Source: Moritella sp. F3 (GTDB lineage Bacteria; Pseudomonadota; Gammaproteobacteria; Enterobacterales; Moritellaceae). From it: a DNA stretch of 64,000 nt. The stretch is taken from NCBI RefSeq assembly GCF_015082335.1, contig NZ_BLRL01000012.1:62001-126000 (forward strand), written 5' to 3'. A model generated the notes under the pieces. That model was not told the DNA's origin, made no database searches, and was given only the letters and a program-made list of their open reading frames with translations. Shown piece by piece: positions 20,225 to 28,020 of the stretch. The position numbers and the translations under genes were made by a program. Every line of letters begins with the position of its first letter. Positions within the stretch are counted from its first letter, which is position 1.

Positions 20225-20266
20225 AAAAGAGTATTAGCTAGTGTTGTCACTAGATAATACTCTTTT
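20225..20266 (-). terminator. Long hairpin with U-tract, upstream of wza
   Basis: Twelve perfect pairs (20225-20236 with 20255-20266), one mismatch, six more pairs (20238-20243 with 20248-20253) and a 4-base loop. On the minus strand the 3' arm ends in five U. It probably ends transcription from trmB and yadG/yadH; it lies 60 bp before the ops element. The rest of the 454-bp trmB-wza gap (20051-20504) shows no gene and no promoter I can place with confidence. Confidence 0.75.
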
Positions 20267-20504
20267 GTGTTACAGTCTATATTTTCGCCAATGGTCGCAT
20301 AATAAGTAAGGTTAATCAACTAATTAATATACTCATTAGTGATTACGTCTCCGCTATGAAATATAATTTCATAAAATAGAAAAAACAATCAAATCAGTCA
20401 ACTTCCTATAAAAATCAACGGATTTATTTACCAAAAAAAATTATAAAATGTAAGCTAATGTAATCAAACCTGAGCCCGTTATTTACACTTACCACTTACT
20501 GCGA

Positions 20505-21218
20505 TTATAACGTAGCGAGTAACTGCCACGAAGTCTGACCACTCGCCCAATATTTACGTTCAAATGGTGTAGTTGCTTCAGCTGCGGTATAAGTCTGCAA
20601 TTCACTGCCAACCTTCGCCAGCTCCAACGCACGTTGAAACTCCTGTAAATACAGAGGCCAGTTACTACGTAACTCCAATTCCCCCCCCAAAGCAATAATA
20701 GATGGGAAAACTGCAGCGCCATGCCAGCGACGTTGTAAGTGTTTCGCTTTAGGCCACGGGTTTGGATACAAGATATAATGCTTGTGTAACTGCCAACCCG
20801 CATCAACCGCTAAACGCCAAAGATCGTTTAAATCCACTTGGAACAAATGGTAAACCTGACCATCAACTTTATGTGCATGACGGTGCTGTTCATTACGATC
20901 TAAACGGTCTGCAGACTTATCCATACCAAACACTAAACAGTCTGGATGCAGCTGTGCGATCTTCGCGGTACTTTCACCGACACCACAGCAAGAGTCAAAT
21001 ATAATCGGACGCGGATCCGCCGCGACAATCGCTTGCATCTGCTCAAATGCTTCAACCGTATGCTGACGGTACGGCTTACGGAATTTATGCGCCAGATGCT
21101 TTAACACCACTTCGTCTAAATGCTCGTTCAAGCCTGTTTGGTTGGTTGTGATCTCGCGAGAGTTACCCATCGCGTCGTCTTGTTCTGTTTGTTTTTCTTC
21201 TTGTTTCGATACGTTCAT
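20505..21218 (-). CDS. TrmB-like tRNA (guanine-N7) methyltransferase paralogue
   Basis: 237 residues. The SAM-binding segment IIFDSCCGVGESTAKIA (about residues 73-89) and the motif YPNPWPKAKHLQRRWHG (about 150-166), parallel to the TrmB motif FPDPW.K.RH.KRR, place it in the TrmB family. The glycine-rich loop reads SCCGVG where TrmB has E.GFG.G, and the C-terminal PFERKYW parallels the TrmB T.FE.R motif. It is therefore a divergent member, perhaps with a different substrate; a normal trmB probably exists elsewhere. The first 16 residues are polar and poorly conserved-looking; Met17 is an alternative start. Confidence 0.65.
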   Translation of the reverse strand: MNVSKQEEKQTEQDDAMGNSREITTNQTGLNEHLDEVVLKHLAHKFRKPYRQHTVEAFEQMQAIVAADPRPIIFDSCCGVGESTAKIAQLHPDCLVFGMDKSADRLDRNEQHRHAHKVDGQVYHLFQVDLNDLWRLAVDAGWQLHKHYILYPNPWPKAKHLQRRWHGAAVFPSIIALGGELELRSNWPLYLQEFQRALELAKVGSELQTYTAAEATTPFERKYWASGQTSWQLLATL

Positions 21219-21251
21219 TGTTCTTACCGGTTTTAAATATTTAGTGATGAC

Positions 21252-21305
21252 CCCCTCCCGGCCTCCCCCTACTATTTATTAAAAAAATAATTGGGGGAGG
21301 CTAGG
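21252..21305. repeat. Intergenic hairpin repeat, copy A
   Basis: GCCTCCCCC (21261-21269) pairs exactly with GGGGGAGGC (21293-21301) around an AT-rich loop. It fills most of the gap between the TrmB-like gene and yadH. A diverged relative lies at 22141-22195 with the same order of motifs: GGCCTC, C-rich arm, ACT.TTTATT, A-rich run, GGGGAGG and AGGAGC-like end. Confidence 0.7.
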
Positions 21306-21343
21306 AGCAAGTACTCTTTGTTAATTTAGCCACAGTCGTGACT

Positions 21344-22114
21344 TTAGCTTCTTAAACCCACACCTTTACTGATCAAACGGTATACCAATGCATATAGCAC
21401 AGCGATAAAACCAATGATGACAGTAAATGAATAGAATAATGGAATATTTTCAATACCTAGAAAACCATTACGGAACGCACTGACCATATAGATAATAGGA
21501 TTAGCGTGTGAGATGGTTTCCCATACAGGTGGTAGTAATGAAGTTGAGTAAAACACCCCACCTAAATAGGTTAACGGCGTTAATATAAACGTTGGAATAA
21601 TTGAGATATCATCAAAGCTTTTAGCAAAGATAGCATTTAATAAACCAGCTAACGAAAACAAGATCGACGTCAGTAATAGCGTCGTTACGATCACCAATAC
21701 ACTGTGAATTTGCAATGGTACAAAAAACAGCGATACACAGGTAACAATTAAGCCTACCAGTAAACCACGAGCCACACCGCCTCCAACATAACCCGCAATA
21801 ATGATATACGTAGGTACTGGCGATACTAATAACTCTTCAATATTTCCTTGAAACTTGGCACTGTAAAACGACGATGCCACATTCGAATACGAATTAGTGA
21901 TCACTGACATCATAATCAAGCCAGGTACGATAAACGCCATATAACTAAAACCGTCCATCTGACCAACACGAGAACCAATCAGATTACCGAAGATGACAAA
22001 GTATAGCGACATTGTAATAGCTGGCGGCACTAACGTTTGCACCCAGATACGGGTAAAACGGGTGATCTCTTTATTTAAAATACTTTTAAACGCGATCAAA
22101 TAATTCTGTTTCAT
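21344..22114 (-). CDS. yadH: ABC-2 type transporter permease (YadH-like)
   Basis: 256 residues with six hydrophobic segments; ABC-2 permease family signature near 60-110 (FIVPGLIMMSVITNSYSNVASSF, FQGNIEELLVSPVPTYIIIAGY) and LNPI-like ANPIIYMVSAFRNGFLG near the end. Partner of the ATPase encoded 325 bp upstream; in E. coli yadG and yadH are likewise next to hpt. Exporter of unknown substrate in the inner membrane. The unusually wide gap between the two subunit genes holds two kinds of repeat. Confidence 0.88.
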   Translation of the reverse strand: MKQNYLIAFKSILNKEITRFTRIWVQTLVPPAITMSLYFVIFGNLIGSRVGQMDGFSYMAFIVPGLIMMSVITNSYSNVASSFYSAKFQGNIEELLVSPVPTYIIIAGYVGGGVARGLLVGLIVTCVSLFFVPLQIHSVLVIVTTLLLTSILFSLAGLLNAIFAKSFDDISIIPTFILTPLTYLGGVFYSTSLLPPVWETISHANPIIYMVSAFRNGFLGIENIPLFYSFTVIIGFIAVLYALVYRLISKGVGLRS

Positions 22115-22140
22115 TTAACTAACCTATAAATTTATCAAAC

Positions 22141-22195
22141 GGCCTCTCCCACCTCCACCTACTCTTTATTTATAAAAAGTAAAAGGGGAGGAGCA
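22141..22195. repeat. Intergenic hairpin repeat, copy B (diverged)
   Basis: Same layout as the element at 21252-21305 (GGCCTCTCCC ... ACTCTTTATTTATAAAAAGT ... GGGGAGGAGC); the inner segment ACTCTTTAT/ATAAAAAGT is itself nearly self-complementary, and CTCC pairs with GGAG outside it. It lies in the yadG-yadH gap. Confidence 0.6.
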
Positions 22196-22282
22196 GACCA
22201 AGGACAAAACCTTACGCTGTCTTTGCTTAACTCGTAACTAATTCAACCATTGTGCAAACGGCATGATAATCCGTGGAAAGTT

Positions 22283-22380
22283 AATAAAGAAAGACAACTG
22301 TTGCTGGCATGGATGCCAACCTCAAGCTCGCGCCAGCCCAAATAAGATGGGTTTACGGCGTCTTGTCGTCTTTAGTTAAC
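22283..22380. repeat. TTGCTGGCATGGATG-type intergenic repeat, copy 1
   Basis: Contains TTGCTGGCATGGATGCCAAC, in which TGGCAT pairs with ATGCCA, then CCAGCCCAAATAAGATGGG and TTTACGGCGTCTT...TCTTTA. Shares these blocks in the same order with copies at 23509-23572 and 24505-24566. The 22115-22439 gap between yadG and yadH holds nothing else that I recognise apart from hairpin repeat copy B. Confidence 0.7.
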
Positions 22381-22439
22381 TTGTAACTCCATTCGTGTGA
22401 CCTAACTAGTCTTTAATCAATTAGTGGACAACACAGCTA

Positions 22440-23369
22440 TTAACCAGCTTGCACCTGTCGACCCTGCTCCACTATATCCATAAACAGCGCTTCTAAACGA
22501 TTTTCTTTATTACGGATACCTTGAACTTGAATATCCATAGCCGCTAATTGCGCGAATAACGAATTCAAACCACGACTCTTAGCCACATCCACTTCTAAAG
22601 TATGATCATCCAACAATCGACAGCTGTAACCTTCTAATTCAGGTTTAATTAATTGGCTGTTAATATCAAGAAGGTAGGATTCGCTATTAAGTTTCGATAA
22701 CAGCGACTTCATCGAGGTATTCTCAATTAACAAGCCTTTATCAATAATACCAATATTACGGCACAGCATTTCCGCTTCTTCTAAATAATGCGTAGTCAGA
22801 ATAATGGTAATACCCTGCTCATTCTTACGCTGCAAGAACTCCCACATAGTACGGCGCAGTTCAATATCAACGCCCGCAGTCGGTTCATCTAAAATAAGCA
22901 ATTGTGGATTGTGTACTAACGCACGTGCGATCATTAATCGGCGTTTCATACCTCCCGATAAATTACGCGCCGCTTCATGGCGTTTATCCCATAATTCCAG
23001 CTGTTTTAATAACGCTTCACAACGTACTAACGCTTCTTTACGTGGCACGCCGTAATAGCCCGCTTGATTAACAATTATGTTTTCAATTTTCTCAAACGGA
23101 TTAAAATTAAATTCTTGTGGTACTAAACCTATGTGGCTCTTTGCCGATTCCAGGTCAGTATCAATATCAAAACCGAAGATCTTAACTTGCCCAGCGGTTT
23201 TATTTACCAGTGAGCTCATCACCCCGATCGTGGTCGACTTACCCGCACCGTTAGGGCCGAGTAACGCATAAAAATCGCCTTTAGCTACGGTCAAATTTAT
23301 ATCTTTAACCGCTTGAACTCCGCCAGAATAGGTCTTCTGGAGCCCTTTTATTTCAAGTGCTAACGTCAT
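22440..23369 (-). CDS. yadG: ABC transporter ATP-binding protein (YadG-like)
   Basis: 309 residues, as in E. coli YadG. Walker A LGPNGAGKST, Q-loop PQEFNFNP, signature LSGGMKRR, Walker B LLILDEPTAGVD and the switch histidine in TTHYLEEAE are complete. The C-terminal domain of about 80 residues is typical of the DrrA/YadG group. Start set at the ATG at 23369 (MTLALEIKGLQKTYSGG); the frame is open 28 codons further but those do not match the family. Works with the YadH-like permease. Lies downstream of hpt, as in E. coli and Vibrio. Confidence 0.93.
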   Translation of the reverse strand: MTLALEIKGLQKTYSGGVQAVKDINLTVAKGDFYALLGPNGAGKSTTIGVMSSLVNKTAGQVKIFGFDIDTDLESAKSHIGLVPQEFNFNPFEKIENIIVNQAGYYGVPRKEALVRCEALLKQLELWDKRHEAARNLSGGMKRRLMIARALVHNPQLLILDEPTAGVDIELRRTMWEFLQRKNEQGITIILTTHYLEEAEMLCRNIGIIDKGLLIENTSMKSLLSKLNSESYLLDINSQLIKPELEGYSCRLLDDHTLEVDVAKSRGLNSLFAQLAAMDIQVQGIRNKENRLEALFMDIVEQGRQVQAG

Positions 23370-23508
23370 GTGATGGACAAATCCGGTAAAGAATGGGAGA
23401 TGAATTATACGTGAATAGCGTAGAAATGCGAGGAGGAAGTAGAGACTCACCATATAATCCGACTTTAAAACTTAAAGTCCAGAATGATGATAATAAAAGA
23501 GAGTCGCT

Positions 23509-23572
23509 TAAAGTAAGATCAGCTGTTGCTGGCATGGATGTATTTACGCCGGGCTGAACGTCTTTAAACGAC
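23509..23572. repeat. TTGCTGGCATGGATG-type intergenic repeat, copy 2 (shortened)
   Basis: Has the block CTGTTGCTGGCATGGATG (23523-23540), then TTTACGCCGGGC and CGTCTTTA. The second hairpin of the other copies is missing, so this copy is truncated internally. It lies in the hpt-yadG gap. Confidence 0.65.
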
Positions 23573-23607
23573 TCGACCAGTACGTATACCGGTCTTAGCA
23601 TCAGAAA

Positions 23608-24141
23608 TTAACCTTCTAACGGTACAACTTTACCTACGTAAGGTAAGTTACGATATTTTTGACCGTAATCGATACCATAACCAACCACGAATTCATCAGG
23701 GATCTCAAAACCAACCCAATCAACAGGCACTGCAACTTCACGACGAGAAGGCTTATCAAGTAATGTCGTAATAGTGATTGATTTAGGATCACGCAGTTCT
23801 AACATCGTTTTGATCTTGCTTAGCGTAAAGCCAGTATCAATGATGTCTTCAACGATAAGTACGTCTTTACCTTTAATGTCGCTGTCTAGATCTTTTAAGA
23901 TACGCACATCACGGTTACTTTCCATTGAGTTACCGTAGCTTGATGCTGTCATGAAATCTAATTCAATCGGTAAATTAATGTGACGACACAGATCCGACAT
24001 ATAAATAACCGAACCACGTAATAAACAAACAATGATTAGCGTATCAGTACCTTTATAATGTGTTTCAATTTGTGCAGCTAATTCTTTTACTTTTGCTTGC
24101 ACGTCAGCTTCAGTGATCATCACTTCAACAGTGTGTTTCAT
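23608..24141 (-). CDS. hpt: Hypoxanthine phosphoribosyltransferase
   Basis: 177 residues. Salvages hypoxanthine (and guanine) to the nucleotide with PRPP. The PRPP-binding motif [17 protein letters not shown], the [17 protein letters not shown] loop and the C-terminal [18 protein letters not shown] are family hallmarks. Start at the ATG at 24141: GGAG lies 8 bases upstream and homologues begin MKHTVEVMI; the frame is open 18 codons further. Divergent from the LuxR/HapR-type regulator, an arrangement shared with Vibrio. Confidence 0.95.
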   Translation of the reverse strand: MKHTVEVMITEADVQAKVKELAAQIETHYKGTDTLIIVCLLRGSVIYMSDLCRHINLPIELDFMTASSYGNSMESNRDVRILKDLDSDIKGKDVLIVEDIIDTGFTLSKIKTMLELRDPKSITITTLLDKPSRREVAVPVDWVGFEIPDEFVVGYGIDYGQKYRNLPYVGKVVPLEG

Positions 24142-24423
24142 ATTAACTTCTCCAAACGAACTCAGCCCCACCAGCAAATAACCGACGAAGCACAAAGCTC
24201 TAAAAATGTATGTCTTAAAATAACGCTATTTAAAGTCGATATCTAAAAACTGTAATCCTAATGCGATATATGACCCGCAGTTTAACAGCCTAAGCGCGAT
24301 AGTCGAAATGGTTTAATTAAAAACCACTACATTTGTAATGGCCATTTATAATAATGTTCACTAATGACTCCCCCACTTAAAAACGTGATTAGTTTCACAT
24401 GACGGTTGAATTCAATATAAGCC

Positions 24424-24444
24424 TAGTGATAGTATTAACAATAA
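24424..24444. promoter_or_regulatory. Probable LuxR/HapR-type operator
   Basis: On the minus strand the site begins TTATTG and ends TATCACTA with TAA between. By eye 16 of 21 positions agree with the published V. harveyi LuxR palindrome (TTATTGATAAA-TTTATCAATAA). It lies 160 bp upstream of the luxR-family gene, so it may serve autorepression, as known for HapR and LuxR. The remaining hpt-luxR gap (24142-24603) holds repeat copy 3 and no gene. Confidence 0.55.
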
Positions 24445-24504
24445 TTTAACAAGTGGGCATTGTAACAAATGAACTCTCATAAGAGTATTGAATAAAGTAA
24501 GTCG

Positions 24505-24566
24505 GCTATTGCTGGCAGGATGCCAGCCCCAAGCCCCCATGGATGGGTTTATGGTAAGCCTCTTTA
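24505..24566. repeat. TTGCTGGCATGGATG-type intergenic repeat, copy 3
   Basis: Two hairpins in a row: GCTGGCA/TGCCAGC around GGA (24511-24527), and CCCAT/ATGGG (24536-24547), then GTTTATGGTAAGCCTCTTTA. It sits in the probable 5' leader of the luxR-family gene, ending 38 bp before its start codon, so it would be part of that mRNA if transcription starts upstream of it. Confidence 0.68.
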
Positions 24567-24603
24567 ATCAATACAATTAACACTAACTCTTGGATGCAAC
24601 CAT

Positions 24604-25308
24604 ATGGAAATGCCTGCAGTAATCAGACGGCGCACCCGTCTCTCTCCCGAAGCACGTCGTGAACAATTAATGCAGTGTGCCATCGAAGTGTTCTCTAAAC
24701 GTGGTCTTGGCCGAGCAGGTCATGCTGAAATAGCGGAGTTAGCGCAAGTATCTGTCGCGACAGTCTTTAACTACTTCAGTAGCAGGGAACAACTGGTTGA
24801 TAATGTCTTAATACAGATTGAAGATTTTTTCAGCCACATGGTGCGCAAGAACTTTATTGATGTTAACGAACCATCAAACAACGATCGCCAGTCAGATAAA
24901 AGTAGCCAGTCAAGTCAAAGCCCCCGGCCAAATAAAACAGTCCATCAAGCCATTCATGATTATTTAGCCGATTTTGTCGATGCTGCGATCAACAATCCAC
25001 AATTCACTTATATCTGGCTAGAATGGAGTTCATCTATTCGTGAGGATACCTGGCCACGCTATCTGACTTTACTCGATAGCAATATTGAAATTATCAGTAA
25101 CAAAATTGAGCCCGCTATCGCATCAGGCGAAATAAATACTTATTTAACCACCACTGAATTTGCCCGTAGCCTCTCAAACCAAGGTTATATGATCTTACAG
25201 TTGGTTAATCAACCACAAGCGATGAGTAGGGAAAATATTATTGCATTTTTAGAGAAGTACGTGACGTCGACGTTGGCTTCTAATCAAAGAAGAGTTAAAG
25301 AAAGCTAA
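24604..25308 (+). CDS. LuxR/HapR/LitR-family quorum-sensing master regulator (TetR type)
   Basis: 234 residues. The N-terminal half is close to V. harveyi LuxR and V. cholerae HapR: RRRTRLSPEARREQLM, then the TetR helix-turn-helix GHAEIAELAQVSVATVFNYF (residues 39-58) and REQLVDNVL. The ligand/dimer domain keeps the WLEWSSSIREDTWP block. Between them, residues about 88-110 form a Ser/Asn/Gln/Lys-rich insertion not present in the Vibrio proteins as I remember them. Adjacent to hpt as in Vibrio. Start at the first of two ATGs (24604), GGA 9 bases upstream; CACTAACTCTTGG just before the RBS resembles the Qrr sRNA pairing region of vibrio luxR mRNAs. It should activate or repress many density-dependent genes. 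Confidence 0.88.
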   Translation: MEMPAVIRRRTRLSPEARREQLMQCAIEVFSKRGLGRAGHAEIAELAQVSVATVFNYFSSREQLVDNVLIQIEDFFSHMVRKNFIDVNEPSNNDRQSDKSSQSSQSPRPNKTVHQAIHDYLADFVDAAINNPQFTYIWLEWSSSIREDTWPRYLTLLDSNIEIISNKIEPAIASGEINTYLTTTEFARSLSNQGYMILQLVNQPQAMSRENIIAFLEKYVTSTLASNQRRVKES

Positions 25309-25384
25309 AATAATAGCCCAATTAACCAAACTAATCATTTTAGTACTATTGTCGAATCCGACCCTAATACCATTAATTTAAACC

Positions 25385-26339
25385 GGCATTGTTGATCACA
25401 TCAATTTTGGGGTTGATGTTTGATCATCACCATTTTCTGAAAATCTAAATATTTGCCTTTCTTTTGGGCATACCTAAATCTAATGTCTTTATTGATCGCT
25501 TTGAAATTTGCATAGACGTCACCAACTTGAGCGTTGTAACAATGAACTCATAGTGTTCCGCTTATGAGCGTTTTATACCGATACATGGCGGTTTCGATAA
25601 CGATCTATCATGGTAGCCAGTATCAGCTTCCACTTTTCGTTGTGGGATAAGTGGCGCTTTGTGATACGCTTTCGTGTCGTACGCGCCATCACCTAAAACG
25701 TCTAAACACACCGACGCAGAGAATTTAACTACGTGGGTAGCATTTCACTATCAGCGACATTTACAATGGGTCATTTAAGCAGAACGATCTCATGCGTATC
25801 AACATCAACCACTGGATCGAGTTTACGCCACGTTCGACGCTTTTCATTACCGTGCTTCTTAACTTTCTATTCCCTTCGCCAAACACTTTTAAGCCTGTCG
25901 AATCGATAGCGATATGCCAGATACCACCTTTCGATGGGTTACGATATTTTATTTCAACCATTTGGGCTCATTTACTAATACTCGAATAATTGGGACTGCG
26001 CAGTCGCACATTCATCAGAGAAAAATGGAATCGATAAAGCCTTGTAATGAGCGCAATGACAGATGAAATATGCCTTTCACCATTAATTGCAGTTTCAATC
26101 GCCACGTCAGGAATTGAAATTCTCGACCACGCTTTCCGTGATGTTTAGTGCAAAAACATTCTTCTATGGCAGATTCGTCGACCAAAAATGTAATCGAGCC
26201 ACGTTGAGTTAATGCATTATTATACTCTGATCAATTTAGGATTTTTCTTCGATTTACCTATCAAATGACCTTTTTAAATACATAATAATAATCAGCTCAC
26301 AAAATTTACGAAAGGTTCCCTGATTTAGTCAACAACGCG
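25385..26339 (-). mobile_element. Decayed IS5-family (IS903-like) insertion sequence with target duplication
   Basis: The left end (25385-25403, starting GGCATTGTTGATCACATCA) and right end (26321-26339, reverse complement CGCGTTGTTGACTAAATCA) are imperfect inverted repeats like the GGCTTTGTTGAATAAATC ends of IS903-type elements. Flanking 9-mers are ATTTAAACC (25376-25384) and ATTTAAATC (26340-26348), an 8/9 match and the 9-bp duplication length of this group. The interior is a broken transposase gene. At about 955 bp it is slightly shorter than intact elements. Confidence 0.85.
25440..26262 (-). pseudogene. IS5-family transposase, inactivated by frameshifts and stops
   Basis: Minus-strand reading in shifting frames gives, in order: SEYNNALTQRGSITFLVDESAI, EECFCTKHHGKRGREF, TWRLKLQLMVKGIFHLSLRS, then a frameshift, SLMNVRLRSPNYSSISK, stop, VEIKYRNPSKGGIWHIAID, STGLKVFGEG, stop, KVKKHGNEKRRTWRKL, DVDTHEIVLLK, stop, then GDGAYDTK, and after more breaks ETAMYRYKTLISGTL, YNAQVGDVYANFKAINK. 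These are the ordered blocks of IS5/IS903-group DDE transposases, including the D of AIDSTG and of GDGAYDTK. At least three frameshifts and several stops make it non-functional. Boundaries approximate. Confidence 0.88.
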
Positions 26340-26420
26340 ATTTAAATCCCTAAAATAGTTCAGTATGCTCAGAAATTATATGTTAGAATTTCCAATTTAT
26401 AATGTATTTGGTATAAAATA

Positions 26421-27200
26421 ATGAATAATAACAACGCATTAATTGGATATTCAGGTTTTGTGGGGAGCACACTCTTAAAACAATGTCATTTTAAGAGTGT
26501 TTATCGCTCAACGAATATATCAGAGATAGAAAATAAAACCTTTGATACTGTAATCTGTGCGGGAGCTCCAGCTGTAAAGTGGCTTGCAAATCAGAACCCT
26601 GAAGCAGACAACCTATCAATAAAATCTTTAATATCTCATTTATCTACAATCAAATGTAATAACTTTATTTTAATTAGTACTGTCGATGTTTTCAACGATT
26701 CATCAGAGGCGGTAGAGTCAACACCTATAGATATTTCTGATTTACATCCTTATGGATTGCATAGATATCAGCTCGAAGAATTTGTTAAAGGTCATTTCCC
26801 TAATCATTTAATTATTAGACTCCCAGCCTTAGTTGGCCCAGGCTTAAAGAAAAATATTATTTATGATTTCCTCAACAATAATCATTTGGATTCGATTGAC
26901 AATCGAGGGATTTTTCAGTTCTACCCTATGGTCAACTTATGGGCTGATATTCAAGTTGCACTCGACAATAACATCTCATTAATGCACTTAACTTCAGAAC
27001 CTATTTCTGTACGAGAAATAGCACAGCAATGTTTCAATATTGATTTTGGTAACGAGTTAGCGAATGAACCTGCTAAATATGATTTCAGAACTGAATTTGC
27101 TCATTTATATAATAGTAACAATGCATACCAGTACTCCAAAAAAGAAACCTTATTAGCTATTCGTAGTTATGCACAATCTGAAAATAAGAAAGGATTATAA
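26421..27200 (+). CDS. NAD(P)-dependent sugar epimerase/reductase-like protein (extended SDR, RfbD-like)
   Basis: 259 residues. The N-terminal NALIGYSGFVGSTLL holds the glycine-rich Rossmann loop GYSGFVG (residues 9-15). ISTVDVFNDSS gives the active-site strand, and LHPYGLHRYQLEEFV stands where SDR enzymes have YxxxK; here it reads Tyr-Gly-Leu-His-Arg, so the catalytic lysine is replaced by arginine. The protein is short for the family and closest in layout to dTDP-4-dehydrorhamnose reductase-like proteins. It opens a seven-gene operon that begins 72 bp after the IS target duplication. It may reduce or epimerise a sugar intermediate; substrate unknown. A weak RBS precedes the ATG. Confidence 0.72.
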   Translation: MNNNNALIGYSGFVGSTLLKQCHFKSVYRSTNISEIENKTFDTVICAGAPAVKWLANQNPEADNLSIKSLISHLSTIKCNNFILISTVDVFNDSSEAVESTPIDISDLHPYGLHRYQLEEFVKGHFPNHLIIRLPALVGPGLKKNIIYDFLNNNHLDSIDNRGIFQFYPMVNLWADIQVALDNNISLMHLTSEPISVREIAQQCFNIDFGNELANEPAKYDFRTEFAHLYNSNNAYQYSKKETLLAIRSYAQSENKKGL

Positions 27201-27203
27201 GTA

Positions 27204-28019
27204 ATGATTTCTATATCAAATATAGCTTGGGATACCCCTCTTGATCAGGACGTTTCTAAAATATTAAATGAGTATGGAGTTTCTTATATTGATATCGCCC
27301 CCCCTAAATATTTTGAAAATCCAAGTGATGTAGAAACTCCAGATATAATAAAAGTAAAAGATTATTGGCTTGAAAGAGGCATTGAATCTATTGGCATGCA
27401 GGCATTGCTTTTTGGTACGCAGGGGCTAAATGTCTTTGGCTCAATTGATATACAAGATAAGCTATTAGCTCATCTTTCTAATATCTGCCATATTGGTAGT
27501 GTTTTAGGGGCTAAAAAACTCGTTTTCGGATCACCTAAAAATCGTGATAGATCGAATCTTAATGATAAAGATACCCTTAAAACTGCCATTAGTTTTTTTA
27601 GTCGTTTGGGTGATATAGCTAAAAATGAAAATGTCGTGATATGCCTAGAACCTAACCCAGTCTGTTATCAAGCTAATTTTATGACTAATAGTTTTGATAC
27701 GGCAAAAATCGTTGAAGCAATTGATCACGATAATATCCGTATGCAACTAGATATTGGAGCTATGAATATCAATGATGAATGTCCAAACGATATTATTAAA
27801 AATGTAGCGCATCTCATTCATCACATTCATATTAGTGAGCCACAACTTGCCCCTCTTAATATGAATAATTCATACCATAAGCTGGCTGCTAAAGCGATAC
27901 AATCCTATTTGCCTAATATGCCTATGACAATTGAAATGCTCACAACTAATACATCAACGACATTACAAGAAATTGAGAACTCAATTCAAGTAGTCCAAAA
28001 AATATATCAAGGTAATTAA
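27204..28019 (+). CDS. Sugar phosphate isomerase/epimerase-like TIM barrel (AP endonuclease 2 superfamily)
   Basis: 271 residues, no signal peptide. The metal-site residues of xylose-isomerase-like barrels are visible in order: Glu149 (VICLEPNP), Asp183 (MQLDIGAMN), His207/His209 (IHHIHISEP) and Glu244 (TIEML). KLVFGSPKNRD matches the family's central strand. The enzyme should isomerise or epimerise a keto-sugar or polyol, or act on a related compound. It begins 3 bp after the SDR gene. Substrate not inferable; a role in making the precursor handled by the other enzymes of the operon is inference. Confidence 0.75.
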   Translation: MISISNIAWDTPLDQDVSKILNEYGVSYIDIAPPKYFENPSDVETPDIIKVKDYWLERGIESIGMQALLFGTQGLNVFGSIDIQDKLLAHLSNICHIGSVLGAKKLVFGSPKNRDRSNLNDKDTLKTAISFFSRLGDIAKNENVVICLEPNPVCYQANFMTNSFDTAKIVEAIDHDNIRMQLDIGAMNINDECPNDIIKNVAHLIHHIHISEPQLAPLNMNNSYHKLAAKAIQSYLPNMPMTIEMLTTNTSTTLQEIENSIQVVQKIYQGN

Positions 28020-28020
28020 G

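Noticed and set aside
25792..25989. Plus-strand 65-codon frame in the IS remnant
   Set aside because: It is the antisense of the transposase relic, whose minus-strand reading matches IS5-family blocks.
27204..28019. Reading the TIM-barrel gene as endonuclease IV for DNA repair
   Set aside because: Only the metal-site pattern is shared; the sugar-operon context and lack of DNA-binding loops favour a sugar isomerase.
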